Source: Enterococcus saigonensis
GTDB lineage: Bacteria > Bacillota > Bacilli > Lactobacillales > Enterococcaceae
Assembly: GCF_011397115.1 (NCBI RefSeq)
Contig: NZ_AP022822.1
Coordinates: 439,001-503,000, forward strand
Reading direction: 5' to 3'
DNA length: 64,000 bases
Part shown: positions 15,805-23,618 of the stretch, piece after piece
Layout of the letters: the number at the start of each line of letters is the position of its first letter
Position numbering within the stretch: the stretch's first letter is position 1
Position numbers and translations under genes: made by a program
The notes under the pieces: model-generated
The model's input: only the letters and a program-made list of their open reading frames with translations
What the model was told of the DNA's origin: nothing
Database searches by the model: none

Positions 15805-17605
15805 ACAATTCGTTGTGCGTAATACGATGCGCAACAAACACTTATATCTCGCTTATTTCTTAAGTACATTATTTGCCGTGATGGTTTTTTTTACTTTTAG
15901 TGTTTTTGCTTTTCATCCTAAATTAGGAGGAGATGCTTTAAACTCACAAGCGCAAATCGGTATGTTAGGGGCTGCCATTATTATTTACGGCTTTGCATTT
16001 TTCTTTGTCCTTTATTCCATGGATGTTTTTTTGCAATCTCGTAAAAAAGAATTTGGTCTATTAATGATTCAAGGGATGAGTCCAAAACAATTACGAAAAA
16101 TGGTTTTTATAGAAAACATTGTAATTGGTTTTTTTGCTACAATTAGCGGTAGCGTCGTGGGAATTTTATTTTCTCAGTTCATTTTATGGTTATCTAACTT
16201 TTTGATGCGGATTGATCTAGGTTTTTACTTTCCAACTCAAGCGCTAGTATTAACGGTTGTGGCCTTTATGGCTTTGTTTTTTATCATTTCATTTGTTATT
16301 CAATTCCGTTTACCTAAATTAAATGTTCAAACGTTATTAAAGGCTGGTGAACTTGGAAAAGGTACTTTTAAAATTTCACCGTTAAAAAGTGGGGTTGCAA
16401 TATTGTTGCTTGCCGCAGGTTATGCAACTGCGTTATTAGCGCCAGGTGCCAGCGTTTTCGTCGTCTTTTTACCAGTGGTTTTTGTCGTCATTGTTGGTAC
16501 GAAATTTTTATTTGATCAATTAAGTGTTTGGGTAATTGAAAAATTGCGAAAGAACGATAAAATTTTTTGGAAAAAGACTAATATGGTTGTTTTCTCAGAT
16601 CTTGCTTTTCGAATGAAAGATAATGCTCGCTCTTTCTTTTTAGTTGCTATCATCTCTACAGTAGCTTTTTCTGCAATTGGTTCGTTGTATGGTTTCCGTC
16701 AGCTAATCGTGGGGAGTATGGATGAAACGCCGTATGCCTTTCAAGCTTTAGATGCAAAAGAGTCATCTGTAAATGCCGTTAACAATGCGTTACAAAAATA
16801 TGACATTCAATCAGATGAAGTCCCAGTAACAGTGTATACGGGTGAAAAAATCCAAGTTATTAGCCAAAGGGAATACACTAAACTAGCAAGAGCTGCAAAA
16901 ACAGCCATTTTACAACCTAAAGCAGGTGAAGCAATACAACTAAAAGACTCTTCCGGTGTGGAAAATGCTGCCTCGACAAGTGCAGTAACCGTTGCGGGCA
17001 CTAAGTTAAAAGTTGTAAAAGAAGTTGATACAACTATTTTAAGTACATTTATACCAACTTATGTGGTCAATGATCAAGTGGCATTTAATGATTACAAAGC
17101 CAATCATTATGTTTATTGGTTTAACCCTGATGCTAGTATTAATGACCAAATTAAAGTCGGAAAAGCAGTAGAAAAAAATAAAGATATTGTTTCTGTAGAA
17201 TTTATGAAAGACACAATCATACAAAGTTTTGCCCCTATTTTATTTGTGGGAATTTTTATTGGAATTGTCTTTTTTGTTTCTGCGGGAAGTTTCTTGTACT
17301 TCCGCCTGTACAGTGACATGGATGTAGATATTGAAAAATTCAAGATGATTTATAAAATGGGATTAGCAAAAAAAGAATTAAAGAAAATGATTTATCAGCA
17401 AATTGGTATTTTGTTTTTTACTCCAATTATTGTTTCAGTTGTTCATGGTGCAATAGCGTTAACAGCAATGTATCATATGTTTAATCTGGGAATGCAATTG
17501 GCAGGTTGGCAAGTTTTAGGTGTTTTTGTAGTCATTCAAATTATTTACTACTTAATTGCGCGCGTTTTTTATTTCCGCAAAGTATACCAAGCTGTGACTG
17601 CTTAA
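15794..17605 (+). CDS. Bce-type ABC transporter permease (FtsX-like)
   Basis: The start at 15794 is preceded by GAGGGGG; an upstream TTG at 15779 has no such site. The 603-residue product has the BceB layout: one helix, an FtsX block of three helices, more helices in pairs, then a large extracellular domain (about residues 315-475), then three C-terminal helices with a second FtsX block. The extracellular domain is the antibiotic-binding part in the family. Together with the ATPase it probably protects against a cell-wall-active peptide; the ligand is unknown. Confidence 0.88.
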   Translation: MNFRQFVVRNTMRNKHLYLAYFLSTLFAVMVFFTFSVFAFHPKLGGDALNSQAQIGMLGAAIIIYGFAFFFVLYSMDVFLQSRKKEFGLLMIQGMSPKQLRKMVFIENIVIGFFATISGSVVGILFSQFILWLSNFLMRIDLGFYFPTQALVLTVVAFMALFFIISFVIQFRLPKLNVQTLLKAGELGKGTFKISPLKSGVAILLLAAGYATALLAPGASVFVVFLPVVFVVIVGTKFLFDQLSVWVIEKLRKNDKIFWKKTNMVVFSDLAFRMKDNARSFFLVAIISTVAFSAIGSLYGFRQLIVGSMDETPYAFQALDAKESSVNAVNNALQKYDIQSDEVPVTVYTGEKIQVISQREYTKLARAAKTAILQPKAGEAIQLKDSSGVENAASTSAVTVAGTKLKVVKEVDTTILSTFIPTYVVNDQVAFNDYKANHYVYWFNPDASINDQIKVGKAVEKNKDIVSVEFMKDTIIQSFAPILFVGIFIGIVFFVSAGSFLYFRLYSDMDVDIEKFKMIYKMGLAKKELKKMIYQQIGILFFTPIIVSVVHGAIALTAMYHMFNLGMQLAGWQVLGVFVVIQIIYYLIARVFYFRKVYQAVTA

Positions 17606-17620
17606 TTTAATCCAATCTAG

Positions 17621-17706
17621 AAAATAACCACAATTTATTTAAGATTATTATTTATTGCAAACTAGTAAACAGATAAATGCTTAATAAACAATGTGGTTAT
17701 TTTTTA
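17621..17706 (+). terminator. Probable terminator with a long loop
   Basis: AAATAACCACA (17622-17632) pairs with TGTGGTTATTT (17692-17702), followed by T-rich sequence. The loop is long (about 59 bases), which lowers confidence. Confidence 0.5.
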
Positions 17707-17814
17707 TAAATAAGAGTCAAGCCTCAGGCCAACCTAATTTGTTCACGGGGTTACTTTTTTACGGATCAAAATTGTTAAAACTCTTTGTATTTGAATAAAA
17801 AAATCCTGCCCTTA

Positions 17815-17844
17815 TTGAAAAGAAGCAGAGAAATCTGTTATAGT
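17815..17844 (+). promoter_or_regulatory. rlmN promoter
   Basis: TTGAAA (17815-17820), an 18-base spacer and TATAGT (17839-17844). Confidence 0.55.
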
Positions 17845-17876
17845 ATGGAACGAATCTGTCAAAAAGGGGTAAAATT

Positions 17877-18959
17877 GTGAAAAAACCAACAATGAAACCA
17901 TCAATTTATGGTTTGAATAAAGAAGAACTGATTAATTGGTTTATTGAAAATGGCGAAAAGAAATTTCGAGCTACTCAAGTTTGGGAATGGCTTTATGAAA
18001 AAAGAGTAGCGGAATTCAGTCAGATGTCTAATTTGTCTAAAGATTTAATCGCAAAATTAGAAGCATATTTTGTCATCAATCCGTTAAAACAATTGGTTGT
18101 ACAAGAAGCTAGTGATGGAACTGTTAAATATTTATTTGAGTTACCGGATAAATTAATGATTGAAACGGTGTTAATGCGACAAGAGTATGGAATGTCTGTT
18201 TGTGTGACGACCCAAGTAGGGTGTAATATTGGTTGTACTTTTTGTGCCAGTGGTCTTTTAAGAAAACAACGGGATTTAACTACTGGAGAAATCGTCGCAC
18301 AAATAATGTTAGTCCAACATTATTTTGATGAACGAGGCAAAGGAGATCGTGTTTCACATGTCGTCGTGATGGGAATTGGCGAACCATTTGATAATTACGA
18401 GAATGTCATGAACTTTATTCAAGTCATTAATGATGCTAAAGGCCTGGCCATTGGCGCCCGCCATATCACGGTTTCGACCAGTGGTTTAGCACGCAAAATC
18501 AAAGAATTTGCGAATAATGGCTTGCAAGTTAATTTGGCAATCTCCTTACATGCCCCCAATAATGAAGTTAGAAGTTCTATGATGCGTATCAATAAAAGTT
18601 ATCCGATTGAAGTGTTAATGGAAGCTATTGATGAATATATTGAAAAAACCAATCGACGGGTTACATTTGAATATATCATGTTAAACAATGTCAACGATCG
18701 TCCGCACCATGCTCAAGAATTAGCGGATTTGCTAAAAGATAAGAAAAAATTAGCTTATGTTAACTTGATACCTTATAATCCGGTCAGTGAGCACGACCAA
18801 TACTCTCGCAGCGATAAAGCAGACGTTTTACGGTTCTATGATATTTTGAAACGCAACGGCATTAATTGTGTCATTCGTAAAGAACATGGAACGGATATTG
18901 ATGCGGCATGTGGTCAACTACGCAGTAAAAAAATGCAAGAACAAAAGCAACGGGCTTAA
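17877..18959 (+). CDS. rlmN: Dual-specificity rRNA/tRNA methyltransferase RlmN
   Basis: This 360-residue radical SAM enzyme methylates C2 of A2503 in 23S rRNA and A37 in some tRNAs. The iron-sulfur Cys residues are C116, C120 and C123 (GCNIGCTFCASG). The catalytic Cys lies in the C-terminal DIDAACGQLR. The GTG start is chosen because AAGGGG lies 7 bases upstream; the ATG five codons later is too far away. It is a single gene with its own promoter and terminator. RlmN-type methylation affects response to ribosome drugs. Confidence 0.96.
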   Translation: MKKPTMKPSIYGLNKEELINWFIENGEKKFRATQVWEWLYEKRVAEFSQMSNLSKDLIAKLEAYFVINPLKQLVVQEASDGTVKYLFELPDKLMIETVLMRQEYGMSVCVTTQVGCNIGCTFCASGLLRKQRDLTTGEIVAQIMLVQHYFDERGKGDRVSHVVVMGIGEPFDNYENVMNFIQVINDAKGLAIGARHITVSTSGLARKIKEFANNGLQVNLAISLHAPNNEVRSSMMRINKSYPIEVLMEAIDEYIEKTNRRVTFEYIMLNNVNDRPHHAQELADLLKDKKKLAYVNLIPYNPVSEHDQYSRSDKADVLRFYDILKRNGINCVIRKEHGTDIDAACGQLRSKKMQEQKQRA

Positions 18960-19002
18960 AATAATATAAGGCTTTTTATGAAAATAAAAGGTAAAATTCT
19001 AT

Positions 19003-19043
19003 AGTTGGGACAAAAATAAGATTGACCTTGTCCCAACTTTTTT
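19003..19043 (+). terminator. rlmN terminator
   Basis: AGTTGGGACAA (19003-19013) and TTGTCCCAACT (19028-19038) pair perfectly and are followed by T5. Confidence 0.92.
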
Positions 19044-19176
19044 CAATTAAATAGTAAAGTACGCTGGCAGTATTAATTGCTGGCTATTTTTATTTTTACA
19101 TAATTAAAGACATTTTATTTCCGACATTTTTTAATTATTGGTAAACTACCTATAATACTACAGGAGGCGTATGCCA

Positions 19177-19731
19177 ATGTTAATTACAGAATTTGAACGA
19201 GATAATCGAATTTTAAAAGACCAGTTGGCGGATCTTTTAGCGAAAACTTGGCCGAAAGACTATAAACAAACAGCAAAAGCCGAAGTTGAAAAATTATTAG
19301 CACCAGAGCGGATTGCGGTTGCTGCTTTAGTAGATGATGAATTAGTTGGTTTCATTGGTGCAATCCCACAATACGGACAAACAGGATGGGAGATGCGTCC
19401 GTTAGTTGTCGGATCTGATTTTAGACGCCAAAAAATCGGAGCTCGCTTAGTGTCTTTTTTAGAGTCTGAAATTGCATCTCGTGGGGGAATCACGATTTAT
19501 TTAGGTACTGATGATGAAAATGATGAAACAACTTTAAGTCAAGTGAATTTGTATCATGATCTTTTTGACACAATTGCTCAAATTAAAAATTTAAAGAATC
19601 ACCCCTATAGTTTTTATGAAAAGATGGGCTATCAAATTACCGGTGTGATACCCGATGCAAATGGTTGGTTTAAACCAGATATTATCATGTCAAAACGAAT
19701 TGGTGACTTTGAAGAGATAACAGAAGATTAG
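19177..19731 (+). CDS. aac(6'): Aminoglycoside 6'-N-acetyltransferase, AAC(6')-Ii type
   Basis: The GNAT protein has 184 residues. By memory alignment it follows the Enterococcus faecium AAC(6')-Ii sequence along its length. Shared blocks include PERIAVAA, DELVGFIGAIPQYG, SRGGITIYLGTDD, TTLSQ.NLY, HPY.FYEK.GY and DANGW.KPDI. That family acetylates tobramycin, kanamycin and related drugs using acetyl-CoA, and is a chromosomal, intrinsic gene in several enterococci. The start at 19177 aligns with the family start and leaves 9 bases after AGGAGG; the in-frame ATG at 19171 is too close. TATAAT lies at 19151-19156. Confidence 0.88.
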   Translation: MLITEFERDNRILKDQLADLLAKTWPKDYKQTAKAEVEKLLAPERIAVAALVDDELVGFIGAIPQYGQTGWEMRPLVVGSDFRRQKIGARLVSFLESEIASRGGITIYLGTDDENDETTLSQVNLYHDLFDTIAQIKNLKNHPYSFYEKMGYQITGVIPDANGWFKPDIIMSKRIGDFEEITED

Positions 19732-19740
19732 TAATAAATT

Positions 19741-19808
19741 AAAATACACGTAGCCCTTTTAGACAGGTTTAGACAAAAACTGTCCCTAAAAACGGCTACG
19801 TGTATTTT
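19741..19808. terminator. Bidirectional terminator
   Basis: AAAATACACGTAGCC (19741-19755) pairs perfectly with GGCTACGTGTATTTT (19794-19808). An inner GACAG/CTGTC helix extends it. It separates the acetyltransferase from the minus-strand NUDIX gene. Confidence 0.9.
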
Positions 19809-19852
19809 CTTGATAAGAAGAATGTAAGGAGAAAGAATCATTTTCTTTGTTA

Positions 19853-20686
19853 TCAAAATTTCGCGAGAAGAACCTCAGATTTTAAGCGATAAATTTTAGA
19901 TGGACGTCCAATTCCTAATGGTTTTTCGCCAATTTCATCGAAGTATTGTAGCATGGCTTTTTTGAAGTTGGAATGATCGATACTTTTAAAATCCATGCCC
20001 CAAAATTTTGCAAAAACTTTGCGTGCTTCAGTAATGGTAAAAGTAGGACCTAAAACTTGTAAGACACGGGGCTCATGTTCCATTTTTTCGGCTACGCGTT
20101 TAAAAGCTTTGAGGACAATTTGGCTATGATCAAATGCTAAAGAATCACTACCAGAAGAAATACCGGTTTTCAAATTTAAAATAATCTCAACATCTTGCCC
20201 ACTCGTTAAATAAAGCTCACTGCCTTTTCTTTCCATCGCAAACCAGCGGACTTCATCGGCATCATCGCCAGCACTTAGCGGTTCTTCTCCGATAAAAGTC
20301 AAATAGCTAACTGTCACGACCCAACCGCGGGGATCACGATTAGGCGTACTAAAAGTATGGAGCTGTTCAATATTTGACTTGGAAATTTCCACGCCAGTTT
20401 CTTCTAGTGTTTCGCGTAAAACCGAGTCGTCTGTTGATTCATTAGGCATAACAAAACCACCAGGTAGTGCCCACGAATTACGATAAGGATGGCTTTTTCG
20501 TTTGATTAAAAGCATCTTCAATTGATCTTCTTCTTTGTTGTAACACATTAAAACCATATCAACAGTTAAAGAGGGCTTTTCGTATTCTGGGTGATCTTGT
20601 TTTTTATACCACTGGAGAAACTCTTCTTCGGTGGCAATTTGTTCATAATAGTGTTTTTCTTCTGCGAATGTTGCAAACTCTGGCAT
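19853..20686 (-). CDS. NUDIX-domain regulator/hydrolase (NrtR-like)
   Basis: The 277-residue protein has a NUDIX domain at about residues 40-185 with the full box G-x5-E-x7-RE-x2-EE-x-G (GGFVMPNE...RETLEETGV). A C-terminal winged-helix domain with basic residues follows (GRPSKIYRLK near the end). This two-domain form is typical of NrtR-type regulators that sense ADP-ribose and control NAD metabolism, and of similar NUDIX hydrolases. The box is intact, so hydrolase activity cannot be excluded. It starts 18 bases after a small membrane protein gene. Confidence 0.85.
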   Translation of the reverse strand: MPEFATFAEEKHYYEQIATEEEFLQWYKKQDHPEYEKPSLTVDMVLMCYNKEEDQLKMLLIKRKSHPYRNSWALPGGFVMPNESTDDSVLRETLEETGVEISKSNIEQLHTFSTPNRDPRGWVVTVSYLTFIGEEPLSAGDDADEVRWFAMERKGSELYLTSGQDVEIILNLKTGISSGSDSLAFDHSQIVLKAFKRVAEKMEHEPRVLQVLGPTFTITEARKVFAKFWGMDFKSIDHSNFKKAMLQYFDEIGEKPLGIGRPSKIYRLKSEVLLAKF

Positions 20687-20704
20687 AAACCGCTCACCTC
20701 TACT

Positions 20705-20980
20705 TTAATTAAAAATAAATGGAATAATTAAATTGAATAAAAAGAAAATCAGGTAAAAAGGGGTTACTTTGCTGTCGTGATCATTCAAGCTAACAAGTCC
20801 TAAAATAGCAATAATGACGAGGAGAGCCCCCCGTAGAATGAATGTTGTTGTTAAAAAAAGTTGCAAGGTATCTTGTAAATTAAAATAGCCGTACAAGCGG
20901 TTGTAAAAGGCGCAAAATATCATATGAAAGAGCGTCAAAACGGTAACTACTGCTATTAGAAGACGATGTTTTTTAGTCAT
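20705..20980 (-). CDS. Small three-helix membrane protein
   Basis: The start at 20980 follows a GAGGA site (20988-20992), giving 91 residues instead of the 128 of the longer frame. Three hydrophobic helices are visible (about residues 6-25, 42-63 and 73-90), separated by short polar loops (YNRLYGYFNLQD; LNDHDSKVTP). It is probably co-transcribed with the NUDIX gene downstream. The family is not recognised and no function is proposed. Confidence 0.65.
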   Translation of the reverse strand: MTKKHRLLIAVVTVLTLFHMIFCAFYNRLYGYFNLQDTLQLFLTTTFILRGALLVIIAILGLVSLNDHDSKVTPFYLIFFLFNLIIPFIFN

Positions 20981-21110
20981 ATTATTTTCCTCAATTTCGT
21001 TAATCCCTTTCATTATACCAAAAAAACTTTTTTTGAGGCGACGAAATCTGCCAAAAATGATTTTGCGAATGTTTTTTACAAGGAAAAGCACTTAAAGAAA
21101 ATTGGAATTG

Positions 21111-21119
21111 TGGTATACT
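21111..21119 (+). promoter_or_regulatory. Extended -10 promoter of metG
   Basis: TGGTATACT at 21111-21119 is an extended -10 element. No good -35 hexamer was seen. It leaves a leader of about 145 bases. Confidence 0.5.
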
Positions 21120-21178
21120 AGCTAAGAATCATTTACGTGATGTGTATTTAAAAATTAGCGTGAAAAACTTAGAGGAGT

Positions 21179-21224
21179 TACTGTTGTCAGCCATTTAAAA
21201 TGTCTGATTTATTTTACAACAGTA
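21179..21224 (+). promoter_or_regulatory. Hairpin in the metG leader
   Basis: TACTGTTGT (21179-21187) pairs with ACAACAGTA (21216-21224), 9 bp with a 28-base interior. It has no T-run and does not resemble an S-box or T-box. Confidence 0.45.
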
Positions 21225-21271
21225 TTTTCAAGAGGAGTCATTTAACTTTTTTATTACTAGGAGGAAAATCC

Positions 21272-23281
21272 ATGGCTGGAAAAGAAACTTTTTATATTAC
21301 GACACCAATTTATTATCCCAGCGGCAAATTGCATATTGGGAATTCATACACCACAATCGCTTGTGATGCCGTTGCTCGTTACAAACGTTTAATGGGCTTT
21401 GACGTTTTTTATTTAACGGGTGTTGATGAGCATGGTCAAAAAATTGAAAAAAAAGCGTTAGAATTAGGTGTTGAACCGCAAACTTATGTGGATAAGATGG
21501 CCGCTGATATTCAAAAATTATGGAAGACACTGGATATTAGTTACGATAAGTTTATTCGGACTACTGATGACTATCATAAAACTGCTGTTCAAAAAATATT
21601 CGACCAATTATTAACCCAAGGAGATATCTACTTGGGCGAGTACGAAGGGTGGTACTCTGTTTCTGATGAAGAATACTTTACAGAAACACAATTAGCAGAA
21701 GTTTACCGTGATGAAGAAGGAAAAGTGATTGGCGGTAAAGCTCCAAGCGGACATGAAGTGGAATTGGTTAAAGAAGAATCTTATTTCTTCCGTATGAGCA
21801 AATATGCTGATCGTTTATTAGAATATTACAACGAACATCCAGAATTTATTCAACCTGAGTCACGAAAAAATGAAATGATTAATAACTTTATTAAACCAGG
21901 TTTAGAAGATTTGGCAGTTTCACGGACAACTTTTAAATGGGGAATTCCTGTGAAGTCTGATCCAAAACATGTCGTTTATGTTTGGATTGATGCATTATCT
22001 AATTATATTACAGCTTTAGGCTATGGTTCAGAAGATACCAGCTTATTTGACAAGTATTGGCCAGCAGATGTGCACATGGTAGGTAAAGAAATTGTTCGTT
22101 TCCACACTATTTATTGGCCGATTATGTTAATGGCATTAGATTTACCATTGCCTAAAAAAATCTTTGGTCATGGTTGGTTGTTAATGAAAGACGGCAAAAT
22201 GAGTAAGTCAAAAGGAAATGTAGTTTATCCTGAAATGCTAGTTGAACGTTATGGCTTAGATGCACTGCGTTACTATTTATTGCGGGCAATGCCTTTTGGC
22301 TCTGATGGTGTCTTTACTCCTGAAGATTTTGTTGCGCGAGTAAATTATGACTTAGCGAATGATTTAGGAAACTTATTGAATCGGACAATTGCAATGATTA
22401 ATAAATATTGTGAAGGAAATGTACCAGCATATGCTTCAAAAGTGACGGCTTTTGATAGTGAACTGTCAACAACCGCGGCAAATGTTGTAGGGCGTTATCA
22501 TCAAGCGATGGATAAAATGGAATTTAGTGTGGCTTTATCTGAAGTTTGGACGTTGATTTCCCGTGCTAATAAATATATTGATGAGACCGAACCGTGGGTA
22601 TTAGCAAAAGATGAAGAACGTAAAAATGAACTTCATAGTGTCATGGTGCATTTAGCTGAAAGCTTGCGTATTGCGGCGATTTTATTGCAGCCGATTATGA
22701 CCGAAACGCCGAAGAAAATTTTTCAACAATTAGGTTTGGATTCAGAGACAATGGATTTGAAAGATTTACGTTTTGGAGAGTTTCCGCGGGATACAAAAGT
22801 TGTGGCAAAAGGGACACCAATTTTTCCACGCTTGGATCAGGAAGTAGAAGTTGCGTATATCCAAAAGAAAATGACCGAAGGTGTAACGAGTCCTGAAGAA
22901 GCTGTCAAATGGGATCCAGAAGAAACGGAATTGATTTCTGTTAAAGATAAGCAAATTAAATACGATGATTTTGATAAAGTTGAGTTGAAAGTTGCAGAAG
23001 TCATCGATTGCCAAAAAGTCAAAGGAGCAGACAAATTATTACAATTTCGTTTAGCTGCCGGTGACAGCCAAGACCGGCAAATTCTCTCTGGAATCGCAGA
23101 ATTTTATCCAGATCCAACAGCTTTAATCGGTAAAAAAGTTGTGATTGTGGCAAACTTGAAACCACGGAAAATGCGGGGACAAGTAAGTCAAGGTATGATC
23201 TTATCTGCTGAAGATGAAAAAGGGAACCTGGCGATTGTGCAAGCACCAAAACAAATGCCAAACGGTTCAATAATCGCTTAA
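21272..23281 (+). CDS. metG: Methionyl-tRNA synthetase
   Basis: The 669-residue class I synthetase starts at 21272, 7 bases after AGGAGG (21259-21264); the longer in-frame ATG at 21200 has no ribosome site. The HIGN motif is at residues 21-24 and KMSKS near 309-313. The connective domain lacks the zinc-binding cysteines of the E. coli type, as in many Firmicutes. The last ~105 residues form the tRNA-binding EMAP/Trbp111 domain (VELKVAEVIDC...LSGIAEFYP...MILSAED). It charges tRNA(Met) in the cytoplasm. It ends at a clear terminator. Confidence 0.96.
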   Translation: MAGKETFYITTPIYYPSGKLHIGNSYTTIACDAVARYKRLMGFDVFYLTGVDEHGQKIEKKALELGVEPQTYVDKMAADIQKLWKTLDISYDKFIRTTDDYHKTAVQKIFDQLLTQGDIYLGEYEGWYSVSDEEYFTETQLAEVYRDEEGKVIGGKAPSGHEVELVKEESYFFRMSKYADRLLEYYNEHPEFIQPESRKNEMINNFIKPGLEDLAVSRTTFKWGIPVKSDPKHVVYVWIDALSNYITALGYGSEDTSLFDKYWPADVHMVGKEIVRFHTIYWPIMLMALDLPLPKKIFGHGWLLMKDGKMSKSKGNVVYPEMLVERYGLDALRYYLLRAMPFGSDGVFTPEDFVARVNYDLANDLGNLLNRTIAMINKYCEGNVPAYASKVTAFDSELSTTAANVVGRYHQAMDKMEFSVALSEVWTLISRANKYIDETEPWVLAKDEERKNELHSVMVHLAESLRIAAILLQPIMTETPKKIFQQLGLDSETMDLKDLRFGEFPRDTKVVAKGTPIFPRLDQEVEVAYIQKKMTEGVTSPEEAVKWDPEETELISVKDKQIKYDDFDKVELKVAEVIDCQKVKGADKLLQFRLAAGDSQDRQILSGIAEFYPDPTALIGKKVVIVANLKPRKMRGQVSQGMILSAEDEKGNLAIVQAPKQMPNGSIIA

Positions 23282-23286
23282 AAATA

Positions 23287-23332
23287 AGCGTGCTGTTTAT
23301 ATTTTTTAAATGTAAACAGCATGCTATTTTTT
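23287..23332 (+). terminator. metG terminator
   Basis: AGCGTGCTGTTTAT (23287-23300) pairs with GTAAACAGCATGCT (23312-23325), 14 bp with G-T pairs, then a T-run. Confidence 0.85.
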
Positions 23333-23407
23333 AGAATATTTTTTGTGAAGATACACGAAAAAACAGTGCAGTAATTCTGTTACATCAAGGATTTTTGTGA
23401 AAAGTAT

Positions 23408-23436
23408 TTGCTCAAGTCTACAATCTACTATATAAT
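23408..23436 (+). promoter_or_regulatory. Promoter of the P-type Mn/Ca ATPase
   Basis: TTGCTC (23408-23413), a 17-base spacer and TATAAT (23431-23436), just upstream of the riboswitch. Confidence 0.7.
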
Positions 23437-23458
23437 GTTTCTTGTATTTATATGTTTT

Positions 23459-23580
23459 CATGAGGGAGTAACTAGCAGCATAAGCTGTGGCAACATCACC
23501 AACCGAAATTTACTTTCTGGTGTTGCCTTAATTAGTGAGACTTATGTATGTTATGCACATACACAAGTCTATTTTTTTTA
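23459..23580 (+). promoter_or_regulatory. yybP-ykoY manganese riboswitch with terminator
   Basis: GAGGGAGTAAC (23462-23472) and GTGAGACTTATG (23535-23546) are the paired hallmark loops. They are closed by CATGAG (23459-23464) with CTTATG (23541-23546). A long helix GGCAAC..CACCA/TGGTG..TTGCC lies between them. AGACTT.TGTATG also pairs with CATACA.AAGTCT (to 23570) followed by eight T, which makes a terminator that uses the closing strand. Metal binding should therefore favour readthrough. The class is known to sit before Mn2+-exporting P-type ATPases in Lactococcus and Streptococcus. Confidence 0.85.
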
Positions 23581-23618
23581 GCTGACTTGTGGAGGATAAT
23601 TTCAAAGGAGGAACAAAA

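Noticed and set aside
21179..21224. S-box or T-box in the metG leader
   Set aside because: No SAM riboswitch core, no T-box sequence and no terminator are present.
21200..21271. In-frame N-terminal extension of metG from ATG 21200
   Set aside because: No ribosome site precedes it, while AGGAGG stands correctly before ATG 21272, where the family sequence begins.
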